Source: Candidatus Phytoplasma solani (lineage in GTDB: Bacteria; Bacillota_I; Bacilli_A; Acholeplasmatales; Acholeplasmataceae). From it: 64,000 nucleotides of DNA. The stretch covers positions 620,001 through 684,000 of the forward strand of contig NZ_CP103788.1 of NCBI RefSeq assembly GCF_041729705.1, in the 5' to 3' direction. The notes below the pieces were generated by a model. That model ran no database searches. It was given only the letters and a program-made list of their open reading frames with translations, and was not told where the DNA came from. The translations under genes were made by a program, and so were the position numbers. This document shows, piece by piece, positions 46,869 through 56,200 of the stretch. Numbering within the stretch: position 1 is the first letter of the stretch; the number at the start of each line of letters is the position of its first letter.

Positions 46869-46946
46869 TTAATAAAAACTAATAAAAATTAAAAATATAA
46901 TTGTAAAACCAATAATAATCTTGTTGCGATCTTTATAATGCATCAT
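46869..46946 (-). CDS. Short hydrophobic peptide, probable truncated membrane-protein start
   Basis: A 25-residue frame, MMHYKDRNKIIIGFTIIF and onward to ISFY, lies between promoter repeat B and the DUF6119-like gene. It looks like the N-terminal anchor of a phytoplasma membrane protein that has lost the rest. It could also be a genuine small peptide. No strong ribosome-binding site is visible. Confidence 0.3.
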   Translation of the reverse strand: MMHYKDRNKIIIGFTIIFLIFISFY

Positions 46947-47049
46947 TTTTTATAACACTTTTTTGTTATTTATGATAATAATCAATAAAAAAACTCCTTT
47001 CCTATATTCCAGTGGTAGCAATTACTAAAAATAAAATTATAAAACCACT

Positions 47050-47145
47050 GTTAATTATAACTATACATCCAAAAAAAACAAGTTTAACGCTTACCAAAAA
47101 TTTATTTAATAAGGTTTTTACTTGTTTTTTTATGATATTTTTTCA
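47050..47145 (-). promoter_or_regulatory. Dispersed promoter-like repeat, copy B
   Basis: Nearly identical over about 70 bases to copy A (43.95 kb) and in the same orientation. Minus strand: TTG plus eight T, GGATG, TATAGT, directly followed by TATAAT. The spacer is 10 bases to the first box and 16 to the second. It reads towards the DUF6119-like gene, about 220 bases away. Confidence 0.6.
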
Positions 47146-47165
47146 TTCCGCAAAAACCCAATAAT

Positions 47166-47203
47166 TTAAGCTAAATTGTCTCAAACAGTTTAGCTTTTTT
47201 TAT
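47166..47203 (+). terminator. Hairpin terminator
   Basis: AAGCTAAA / TTTAGCTT arms around an AT loop followed by seven T. Confidence 0.65.
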
Positions 47204-47253
47204 GTGTTGTTTGCAATTCCCTTTATTTTGTCTTTACTATTTGTATTTGTAAT

Positions 47254-47288
47254 TAAAAAAGACTAACTTAAAAAGTTAGTCTTTTCTT
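47254..47288. terminator. Terminator of the peptide transporter genes
   Basis: Perfect AAAAGACTAACTT / AAGTTAGTCTTTT stem with an AAA loop, 16 bases beyond the oppC stop; T runs on both strands. Confidence 0.85.
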
Positions 47289-47303
47289 TTTATCAATCAA
47301 ATT

Positions 47304-48167
47304 TTAATTATCTTTTTTCGGATTAAAAAACTGAATCAAACCTTTACCAATTAAATTAAACGATAAACTCGTCAAAAGAATAACAATGAAAGGTCCAAAA
47401 AATAAATGAGAATGAAAACGCATATTACTTTTCTCAGAACTTAAAATATTACCCCATTCTGGCTTAGTAGGATCAAGCCCTAAACCCATAAAGCCTAATG
47501 CTGAAATACTAAGAATTACAGTTGCCATCCCAATAGTAATTCTAGTAATTATGATACCATAAAGATGAGGAATAACGTGTTTAACGATAATCCGTAAATT
47601 ATTGGCTCCCAAAGCTTTAGAAGCTTTGATAAAATCTTTTTGCTTAATTTTTAAAGTATTAGCTCTGATAATGCGGATAAAGCTGGGGATATTAGAAATA
47701 CTTAAGGCAATTACTAACGATAATTTTTTGCTATCTTGTAAAAAAAACATAATCACAATTGCTAAAATAATGTCTGGAAAGATGACTAAAATATCACAGA
47801 TAAAATTGATCACATGATCAATTATCCCGCGAAAATAACCCGAGATAATCCCTAAAAAACTACCAATAAAACTACCTAAAACAACAGCATAAAAGCTGAT
47901 GGTTAAAGAAATTTTAGCCCCTTCTAACACACGCCCAAACAAATCATAACCGGTAGAATCTGTCCCCATCCAATGTTTTAAACTAAAACTTTGCAAACGG
48001 ACAAAAGAAGACTTATAAGGGTCAATATAAAAGGAGGTATAAGGCCACACACAAATAGTAAGGCATAAAAGAATTAAAAAAACACTACCAAAGCAAATAT
48101 TTTTATTTTTGATTAAAGTTTTTAAGGTGGTTTTGCAATTAATAAACATTTTAGAAATATATTTCAT
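47304..48167 (-). CDS. oppC: Peptide ABC transporter permease (OppC/DppC type)
   Basis: A 287-residue permease with an N-terminal anchor and about five further membrane segments. SLKHWMGTDSTGYDLFGR is the typical OppC/DppC periplasmic loop, and the ATPase-contact EAA motif is ASKALGANNLRIIVKHVIP. It pairs with OppB, 30 bases upstream. Phytoplasmas depend on imported peptides, so this system should be important. Whether the substrate is oligo- or dipeptide cannot be told. Confidence 0.93.
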   Translation of the reverse strand: MKYISKMFINCKTTLKTLIKNKNICFGSVFLILLCLTICVWPYTSFYIDPYKSSFVRLQSFSLKHWMGTDSTGYDLFGRVLEGAKISLTISFYAVVLGSFIGSFLGIISGYFRGIIDHVINFICDILVIFPDIILAIVIMFFLQDSKKLSLVIALSISNIPSFIRIIRANTLKIKQKDFIKASKALGANNLRIIVKHVIPHLYGIIITRITIGMATVILSISALGFMGLGLDPTKPEWGNILSSEKSNMRFHSHLFFGPFIVILLTSLSFNLIGKGLIQFFNPKKDN

Positions 48168-48197
48168 AGTTAATAACAGTTTCTTTCTAACATCTTT

Positions 48198-49145
48198 TTA
48201 GCTTTTTTTATTGATTTTTGGATCTAGCCAAACATAAATCAAATCCAAAAATAAATTCCAGATGGCAATAAATAAAGCTAATAAAATGATGCAACATTGA
48301 ATTACAGGATAATCTCTGTTTTCAAATGAACGAAGCACCAAGTTTCCAACGCCTTTAATGTTGTAAATAGTTTCAACAATGAACGAACCACTGATTAAAA
48401 AACTAAAAATCAAACAAATATGAGCCACAATCGGGATTAAAGCGTTTTTTAAGGCATGTTTAAAAATAATTTTAGATTTTGAAAGTCCTTTAGCGTAAGC
48501 AACCTTAATATAGGGTTGTTCTAAACAATCTAGCATAGTTGTTTGGGTAGTTTTAAAAACCGAGCTACTAACTACCAAAGATAAAGTTAGCACAGGCAAA
48601 ATCTTTTGGGAAAAAGTGTCAAAGCCAGAGATAGGAAAAAGTCTAAATTTATGTGCTAAAATGATTTGTAAAAAAAAACCAATGACAAAAGTAGGAGCAG
48701 AAATTAAAACCATAGCCACAAAATCAAGGATAAAACTTTTTTTAGTGCCGACATAAAAGGCTGCCAAAACACCAAAAAAAACACCTAACAAAGAACCAAA
48801 AAAACAACTCAAAAAAGCTAATTGAAAAGTATAGAAAAACGCTGTACCAAACAATTTCAAAGCAGAATCTTTATTGCCAAAATAAGACTTACCAAATTCC
48901 CATTTTGAAAAAATATTTTTAACATATAGCAAAAATTGTTCTGGAACAGGCTTGTCAAGGCCTAATTCTTGTTCTTTTTGAATCCTTTGTTCTTTAGTAG
49001 GACTTCTTGGACTAAACATGGCAGAAACAGGATCACAAGGAATTAATTTCAAGATAAAAAAGCTGATAAATATCACTGTGATAAATAATAAGGTAATATA
49101 AGAAATTTTTTTAAAAATATATTTCGTCAAAAAAGTGTACCTCAA
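48198..49145 (-). CDS. oppB: Peptide ABC transporter permease (OppB/DppB type)
   Basis: A 315-residue permease. The N-terminal segment with FFILKLIPCDPVSAMF, six membrane spans and the EAA motif AYAKGLSKSKIIFKHALKNA identify it. It leads a two-gene permease unit with oppC. It is separated from oppA by an intergenic region of about 400 bases carrying GC-rich palindromes and TATAAT-like boxes, so it may have its own promoter. Confidence 0.93.
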   Translation of the reverse strand: MRYTFLTKYIFKKISYITLLFITVIFISFFILKLIPCDPVSAMFSPRSPTKEQRIQKEQELGLDKPVPEQFLLYVKNIFSKWEFGKSYFGNKDSALKLFGTAFFYTFQLAFLSCFFGSLLGVFFGVLAAFYVGTKKSFILDFVAMVLISAPTFVIGFFLQIILAHKFRLFPISGFDTFSQKILPVLTLSLVVSSSVFKTTQTTMLDCLEQPYIKVAYAKGLSKSKIIFKHALKNALIPIVAHICLIFSFLISGSFIVETIYNIKGVGNLVLRSFENRDYPVIQCCIILLALFIAIWNLFLDLIYVWLDPKINKKS

Positions 49146-49545
49146 AAATTTAGAATATAATTTGGTGTTTTTTTAAATAGTAAAAGATATGGTTTATCAC
49201 AGAATAACAAAAAAACAATGATGTTTGTAGCGCAACAAAAAACGAACAAACCAAAGTTTAATGGTGTAAAATAGTTAAAACCAAAAAAAAACAATATTAC
49301 AAATCAAAAATAATAATCAATAAAATCATTTAATTAATTTGTGATAATAACTAATGATGCAATAAAAATAATTTTTTAAATTCCCAAAAATAAATAACAG
49401 TTGGAATGCTAAAAGTGATATTTTAATTATACTTAATAAAGTTTTTACCTACCCAAACCGGTTATATTTTAAGTATAGCAAGGTAGCTTAGTTGCTCTTA
49501 ATAGTTGAAACCGGTTTCGGGAAAAAAAGTTAATAATTTGAATAC
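49146..49545 (-). promoter_or_regulatory. oppA-oppB intergenic region with GC-rich palindromes
   Basis: CCCAAACCGGTT (49452-49463) and AACCGGTTTCGGG (49509-49521) form an inverted repeat; each contains AACCGGTT, itself a palindrome. The spaced segment includes GGTAGCTTAGTTGCTC. On the minus strand a TATAAT box near 49430 follows. This stands out in otherwise A/T-only intergenic DNA and may be an operator pair or a structured leader. Confidence 0.45.
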
Positions 49546-51090
49546 TTAATTGCTTTTTCTAATTTGAGTAAAATCAGTTCTAGTAAGGCTATCACAAGTA
49601 AAATTTGTAACTTTATCATTGGTTAAGAAATAAGCATTTTGCGTATAAAAAGGAACTACATAAACTTGGTCATGAAATATTTGTTGCAGTCTTTTCACTT
49701 TGGAAACATAATCTTCTTTACTCAATTGCCCTTTGACATCATTTAAAAGTAAAGTTACCTCAGAGTCTTGTTGAATATGAGACGGGTTGCTTCCTATTGT
49801 TTGACCAGGGAACATATAATCTAACATGGCTTTATGACCATATGACATTTCATGCATATCTGAGAAAAAGGCCATATGATAATTCCCTTGTTTGGCATTT
49901 GCAATAAATGATTTAAAATCTGGTCTATCAGTTTCAACTGCAAAACCAGCATTTCTTAATTGTTCAGCGATTTTATTCATTACTTCTTGACTTTCTTTAA
50001 AAGAAAAGCCAAATTTTATTTCTTTATCTTCTTGTGATAAAGCTTCAATTTTTCTTTTCACTTCATCCATTTGATTCGGGACAAAATGAGACGGGATATC
50101 AGGATTATGACCGATAGAAGTGACAGGCACAAAAGTTTTTAATTGTTCCACTGGTAAAACTAGTTCTTCGATGATTTTAGGAATATTTAAAACAGCTGCA
50201 ATTAACTTACGTTTTGCCAAACTTGTTTTAGTGTTATTCATAAATAAATAACTACATTTAGCAGTTTTATTTTCTACCACTTTTACTCCTTCTTGGTTTT
50301 TAGCATTTTGTATTTTATCTACTGGAAAATCAAAAACAGCATCAATACTGCCTTCGCCTAATTGCAATAAAGCAGTATCAGGGTCAGGAATAATTTTAAA
50401 AGTCATTTTTTTCGGACTATCCTGAATAGCTTCTTTTTTATAATAGTTTTCATTTAATTCTAATTCTATTTTATCTCCAGGGATCCATTCCTTGAATTTA
50501 AAAGGTCCTGCACCAACTTTCAAACCTTCTTGTTCGTTTGCTTCTACAGCTGCTTGGTTCAAAATTCTTAATTTAGAAATAGCTTCCATTAAAAAAATAG
50601 GAGTAGATTCAAATTTAAGTTGAATTTTTTTTCCATCTTCTAAAATCTCAATATTTTCAAAAAAATATTCATCATGGCCTTTGTTTTTGGCTCTTTCAAA
50701 AGAAAATTTAATATCTGAAGCAGTTAATTTTTTTTCATTACTAAACAAAACATCATCTCTTAAAGTAAAGATAACAGCATTATCTTGTTCTTCCCATTTT
50801 GAAGCTACTTTAGGATGTATTTTCCCATTTTGATCAAAAGAAATTAAGGTTTCATGTATTGCACAAAAAAGTCTATCTGCATTAACACTTCCAGTGTGGT
50901 CTTTGTTACCTGGGTCCATTCCTGGAAGATCAGTATTAATAGCTTCAGTAACATGTTGATTAGTGTCTTTTTTTTCTTGGAAAAAAATTAAAAATCCTAA
51001 TATCCCACACAACACTAAAACTAAAATACTAGCTATAATTAATAGTTTTTTATTTTTTTGAATAAAATTTTTGAATTTTGTTAAATTCAT
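49546..51090 (-). CDS. oppA: Peptide ABC transporter substrate-binding protein
   Basis: A 514-residue SBP_bac_5-type binding protein. A single N-terminal membrane anchor (KKLLIIASILVLVLCGILGF) replaces a classic lipobox. The ligand-binding domain shows LPGMDPGNKDHTGSVNADRL, KVASKWEEQDN and FTLRDDVLFSNEKKLTASDI. The ATG at 51090 is chosen for its AGGAGC site; an upstream start at 51126 would place that site inside the gene. The gene lies downstream of promoter repeat D. Confidence 0.92.
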   Translation of the reverse strand: MNLTKFKNFIQKNKKLLIIASILVLVLCGILGFLIFFQEKKDTNQHVTEAINTDLPGMDPGNKDHTGSVNADRLFCAIHETLISFDQNGKIHPKVASKWEEQDNAVIFTLRDDVLFSNEKKLTASDIKFSFERAKNKGHDEYFFENIEILEDGKKIQLKFESTPIFLMEAISKLRILNQAAVEANEQEGLKVGAGPFKFKEWIPGDKIELELNENYYKKEAIQDSPKKMTFKIIPDPDTALLQLGEGSIDAVFDFPVDKIQNAKNQEGVKVVENKTAKCSYLFMNNTKTSLAKRKLIAAVLNIPKIIEELVLPVEQLKTFVPVTSIGHNPDIPSHFVPNQMDEVKRKIEALSQEDKEIKFGFSFKESQEVMNKIAEQLRNAGFAVETDRPDFKSFIANAKQGNYHMAFFSDMHEMSYGHKAMLDYMFPGQTIGSNPSHIQQDSEVTLLLNDVKGQLSKEDYVSKVKRLQQIFHDQVYVVPFYTQNAYFLTNDKVTNFTCDSLTRTDFTQIRKSN

Positions 51091-51155
51091 ACTTTCTTTT
51101 GCTCCTTTTTTTAACTCTAATAGCAAATTTTAGAAATAATTTGAAATTTACTATT

Positions 51156-51245
51156 AATTATAATTATACACCAAAAAAAAATAAAAAACAAGTTTTATGC
51201 ATGACAAAATAATTTTAATAGTATTTTACTTGTTATCTTTGACGA
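51156..51245 (-). promoter_or_regulatory. Promoter repeat copy D, in front of oppA
   Basis: Minus strand: AACAAGT arm, AACTTG arm, then TTGTTT, a T tract interrupted by one A (three T, A, nine T), GGTG and TATAAT. The spacer is exactly 17 bases, the ideal sigma-70 distance. The layout matches repeats A, B and C although the inner sequence differs. Confidence 0.7.
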
Positions 51246-51389
51246 TAAAAGGAGATTTTGAAGATTTAATTTTTTAATAAAATAAAAAAATATTTTGATT
51301 TTGGGAATAATTGATAAAAATTTTGATAAATTTACTGTTTTTTTAAAAACTTCTTTCTAAATAAAAAATCATTACAACTATCATGATTA

Positions 51390-52193
51390 TTATACTTTTT
51401 GATAACTAAGCCCTGTTTTCAAAAAATTAGCTAATAAATTTTTCGTATAAGAATGTTGCGGATTAGTTAAAATTTGTTGAGTTGGAGCACTTTCGACTAC
51501 TTTACCTTTATACATTACAATTACATCATCAGCTACTTGCGAGACTACTCCCAAATCATGAGTGATAAACAAAACAGCAGTATTTTGCTCTTTTTGCAAA
51601 TCCTTAATTAAATTAAGAATTTCTTTTTGCACAATTACATCTAAAGCGGTAGTTGCTTCATCAGCAATTAAAAGTTTAGGTTGACAAACTAATGCCATCG
51701 CAATCATCACTCTTTGACACATTCCGCCCGATAATTGATGTGGATAAGATTCCATAATTCTTTTAACATTAGGTATTTTGACTTTTTCTAAAATTTCACA
51801 ACTTCTTTGATAAGCTTCATTTTTGTTTATATTACGGTGCAACATTAAAACTTCTATAATTTGATTTTTAATTTTAAAAACAGGGTTCAAACTAGTGGTT
51901 GGATCTTGAAAAATCATTGCTATTTTGTTACCACGAATTTTTTGCATTTCTTTTTCTTTAAATTCAGAAATTATTTTTTGTTCAAAAATAATCTTGCCTT
52001 GGTAGATTTTTTGATTTTTTTCAAATAATTGCAAAATAGACATCGCTGTTTGACTTTTACCACTTCCTGATTCTCCCACTATGCCAAGGGTTTTTCCTTT
52101 TTGAATTTCAAAAGAAACTCCACGAACCGCTTTAATTAACCCTTTTTGAGTTTGAAAATAAGTATGCAAGTCTTTAATTTGTAATAAACTCAT
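51390..52193 (-). CDS. oppD: Peptide ABC transporter ATPase (OppD type)
   Basis: A 267-residue ATPase: Walker A GESGSGKSQTAMSILQL, Q-loop FQDPTTSLNP, signature LSGGMCQRVMIAMAL, Walker B LLIADEATTALDV, H-loop FITHDLGVV. The C-terminal Cys-rich iron-sulfur-type tail seen in some OppD is absent. It overlaps oppF by four bases and is separated from oppA by promoter repeat D. Confidence 0.94.
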   Translation of the reverse strand: MSLLQIKDLHTYFQTQKGLIKAVRGVSFEIQKGKTLGIVGESGSGKSQTAMSILQLFEKNQKIYQGKIIFEQKIISEFKEKEMQKIRGNKIAMIFQDPTTSLNPVFKIKNQIIEVLMLHRNINKNEAYQRSCEILEKVKIPNVKRIMESYPHQLSGGMCQRVMIAMALVCQPKLLIADEATTALDVIVQKEILNLIKDLQKEQNTAVLFITHDLGVVSQVADDVIVMYKGKVVESAPTQQILTNPQHSYTKNLLANFLKTGLSYQKV

Positions 52194-53170
52194 ATTTTAG
52201 TTTTTCCTTTATTATTTTTTAAAGTACAAGCAACAAAATGATCAGGCGAAACTTGATGCCAATCTAAATCTGCTTGCCCAGTCTGAAATAAAAACTGGAA
52301 GTCTTTTTGTTCGTAAGTGACTTCATATTCCTTTAAAGCTTGATTTTGGGTTTTTAATTTAGGAATAGCGTTTAATAGTTGCTTAGTGTAAGGATGACAA
52401 GGGTTTTGGAAAATATCTTCTACTTTAGCAATTTCAATCACTTTACCTAAATACATAACACAAATTCTATCACTTAAATAACGAGCAACTCCTAAATCAT
52501 GAGTGATAAATAAAAAAGTAAGCTTGTAATCTTTTTTTAAATCATTAACTAGACGCAAGATTTGTTCTTGAATTGAAACATCTAAAGCAGAAACTATTTC
52601 ATCACAAACAACAAATTTAGGTTTAAGAATCAAAGCACGTGCAATAGCAATTCTTTGTCTTTGGCCGCCTGATAATTGATGGGGATAGCGTTCATAAAAA
52701 GACAAGTCAACCCCACATTTTTCCATAATCGCTAAAACCTTTTTTTTATATAAAGGGTCTTTTTTGTTTTTAACCATTTTATGAATCAAAAGACCTTCGC
52801 CAATAATATCAGATATTTTAAAAAGAGGGTCAAGCGAAGAAAAAGGATCTTGAAAAATAATTTGTAAATCTTTACGCAAAAAACGTTTTTCTTTGTTGCT
52901 GATTTTAGTTAAATCAATATTAATAGTATTATTTTGGTGATAAAAAACGTGCCCTGAAGAAGGTTTTTGTAATTGCAAAAGGACTTGTCCTAAAGTGGAT
53001 TTCCCAGAACCAGAACCCCCTACAACTGCCAAAGTTTCACCTTTAAAAATAGATAAATTGATGTTTTGGTTAGCGTATAACAAAGTATCTTCTTGCAAAA
53101 AATTTTTTTTAACTACAAAGTGTTTTGATAAATTTTTAGTTTCAATTAAAATTTGGTTCTTAACTGCCAT
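52190..53170 (-). CDS. oppF: Peptide ABC transporter ATPase (OppF type)
   Basis: Second ATPase of the pair: Walker A GGSGSGKSTLGQVLLQL, FQDPFSSLDPL, signature LSGGQRQRIAIARAL, Walker B VVCDEIVSALDV, and the C-terminal oligopeptide motif NPCHPYTKQLLNAIP. The ATG at 53170 follows GGAGAA and starts MAVKNQILIET; an earlier start at 53206 would overlap the spacer and is less likely. It lies 39 bases after the coiled-coil gene and overlaps oppD, so the three probably form one transcript. Confidence 0.94.
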   Translation of the reverse strand: MAVKNQILIETKNLSKHFVVKKNFLQEDTLLYANQNINLSIFKGETLAVVGGSGSGKSTLGQVLLQLQKPSSGHVFYHQNNTINIDLTKISNKEKRFLRKDLQIIFQDPFSSLDPLFKISDIIGEGLLIHKMVKNKKDPLYKKKVLAIMEKCGVDLSFYERYPHQLSGGQRQRIAIARALILKPKFVVCDEIVSALDVSIQEQILRLVNDLKKDYKLTFLFITHDLGVARYLSDRICVMYLGKVIEIAKVEDIFQNPCHPYTKQLLNAIPKLKTQNQALKEYEVTYEQKDFQFLFQTGQADLDWHQVSPDHFVACTLKNNKGKTKI

Positions 53171-53209
53171 TTTTTCTCCTTTTTGATAACAAAAAATGCA
53201 AATCATGTT

Positions 53210-56200
53210 TTAAGAAATGCTTTTTTCAAAGACAATTTCTCGTTTAATTTTCTTATTTATTTTTTTATAATGACTATTAATTTCTTGTGTTTTTCTGTAT
53301 TTTTGTCGCCACAAGGACCATTGCAAAAATAAGTTTTTAAATTTTTGCTTCCACAAAGAAGTTTGAATGTTTCGATACAAAGTATTTTGCCTATTTTTAA
53401 TTTTTTGATTAATTTTGGCAACTTGGTTTTGATTATCTTTTTCTTTTTGATGAAAGATTTTTAAAATTTTTGTTTTATTAGCAATAAAATTTTTAAAAAT
53501 GTCATTATTTTTTCGTTTAATGGCTATTTTTTTGTTTTCTAAAAACAACTTTTGTTGTTGCATTTTTTCCAAATACTCTTTTTGCGACAAATGCAATGTT
53601 GTTTGCAGATGCATTTGTTTTTGGTCAAAAACATGTTTTAAATTACTTAGAGCATCGCTTAAGTTTTCATTCAACAACTCAATTTTTTGCTTCATTAAAT
53701 GAGTGGTTCTTTCTAATTCTTGTTGTTTGTAGATTTTCTTTCGATTAAAACTTTGTAACAAAACTTTTCGTTGTTGATAAAATATTTTTTCGTTCCAAAT
53801 ATCTAATAATTTTAACATGTGTTCTATCTGAGTTTGATTGCTGAATTGTTTTTTAGGCTTAATTTGTGTTTGTTTTATGCCAAAATTCAAAAAAGATTGA
53901 TGTTTTTGCCAAAAATTATTTTGATCAGAGTTTAAAAAAAACATAACTTGCATAATTTTTTGGAAAATGCATTGCCAAGTTTGGAAAAAAAATGACGAAG
54001 AAATTTTTTTGACAACAATTAATGGGTGCAATTGAATTAAATAATTGTCAAAGGGCAATTGTTTCCACAAAACTTCTAATTTTTGTTGTAATATTTGGAT
54101 TTGATGAATTGTTTGCTGATATTTTTGAGTATAATTTTTTATTTTTTGATGATAATGATTAGTTATTTTGATTTCTTTTTGAGACAAAGAATTGCTTTGT
54201 TTGTTGTATTTTTCCTTTTTAAGATTAATTTGGTGATAAATTCGTTCTAAAGGTGCTGGAACTTGCTGCCATAAAACTTTAGAATTATCATTAATATTTT
54301 TAATTTGACTTTTTTCACTTAGAAAAGATAATTGTTTGTCGCACAAAATGATTTGTTGTTCTAAAATTTCTAATTTATCTAAAATTTGTTGTTTTTTAAA
54401 TAAATATTTTTTTTCTTGAAAAAAACAAAAATGAGTAAATTGTGTTTCTATATTACTCATTATATCATAATTAAGCATTTGTTGAAACTCAAAAAGCACA
54501 TTTTCTTCTAAAAGACAAATTTTATTACCAAAAGAAGCCTTAAAAGCAAGTATTTTTTGATTTAAGTGTTTTAAAATGGTAGTTTTTTGATAATTTTTAT
54601 CTTGCATTTGTTTAATAATCGTTAAAAGCTGGTGTTGTTTTAAAAGTTGTTTTTGTGCAAGATAATGAATATATGCTTCTTGCAAATCAAGTTCTTTCAA
54701 AAAAAAATGCTTGTCTTTGGATCTATATAATTGATAACCCATAAAATCATCTTCTTGTAATGTTTCATAATAACTAATTTGATTTTCCAAAAAACTAATT
54801 TCTTTTTTTAAATCTATGATTTTAATTAAATCATTTAAGTGTATTTTAATTTTTTCTAATTTCAATTGTAAAATAATGCTTGTATTTTTTAATTCAAAAG
54901 CTATTTGGTTGTGAAAAAAATCACGATAATATTCCATTTGAAAATCATTGTTGGCTCGTCTTAAAGTTAAAGTGGTTTGATGATAAGAAAAAAAAGTTTC
55001 TTGATAATCTTTTTGGTTATCAAAAATAGCATTATCTTTGTCATAGATAGTTTTGAAGGTTTTTATTTGCAATTGGATATCGTTTATTTTTTGAGCAAAT
55101 AAATAATTGATTCTTTGTGTATGATAACTATAAATTTGGTTAAAAATGTTTTGATATTTTTGATAAATTTCTTCTTGCTTTTGTTTTTCTAAACGCCAAT
55201 AATTAATGGCTTTTTTATGGTTGATATTAATTAAATTGTATTTTTTTTTCCATAAAGTTATTTCTTTTAAAAACCATAATTCATTTTGTTGGTGTTGATA
55301 ATAAAGGTTATTTTTTTCTTTTTGGGCGTTTAAATCAGGCAAATGAAAATAAAGGCCACCAAATGGTGAATGCAAAAAAGAAATAGGTCTTGTCTTATGA
55401 AAAAAAATTTGTTTTTGGGTTTTTATCCAAGTTTGTTTTTGCTCGTGTTTGACTTTAATTGCATCAAAGGCTTGATCGTGATCGTTTAATTTGATTTGAT
55501 ATATTTTATGGGTTTTATTGATGTTTTTTTGATATAGCTCCATTTTGTGGGCATGTATTTGCTCAATATTGGCTAAATTATTATTTTTTTTAACTTCTAT
55601 GGTTTTTAATTCTAAAGCTAATTGTTGATAGATGTTTTTATTTTTTTGGTTTAGATTAAAATCTGTGGTATAAAAATTTTGATGCAACAACTGATGCTCA
55701 GATTTTCTTTTAGTTTCTAATTGCTTTTTTTGTTGTTCAAAATGAATTAATGAATCATCAATATCTTTGTTTTTGTGGCTTATTTGGGATAAAATTTTTT
55801 TTTCTTTCTGATGATATTTTTTTTTGATGTTTTGAATTTCTCGTTGAAAAGCTTTCATTAAATAACTAATTTTGGCTTTATTTTTTATTTTTTGTAAATT
55901 GATTTCTTGATGAAAAAAAGATGTTTTTTTGGTTTCTTTATTTAATTTTTGTTGTAAAACAATTTTTTGGTGACGAACTAATTTTGTAAGTTTGATATTG
56001 AAAACAAGCAACATTTTATAATATTTTTTATTAATAGTTTTTTTTAAAGATTGGTACTCGGTTTGCAAGGTTTGTTCGTCATAAATAAGTTTATTATGAG
56101 AATCAAATTCATTAATTGCTGATTGTTTAAATTGCATCAATATTTTTTTAAATTCTTGCAAAAAAGGCGAAAAAAAATCTTTTTCTTCTCGCTTTTTTTT

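Noticed and set aside
49470-49521. tRNA-like string AGCTTAGTTG with a nearby TTC-containing arm
   Set aside because: No acceptor stem, anticodon arm or T-loop GTTCGAAT pattern could be assembled; the palindromes explain the region better.
53499-53702. Plus-strand Cys/Phe-rich frame inside the coiled-coil gene
   Set aside because: It is the complement of the Lys/Gln-rich coding strand and has no start signals.
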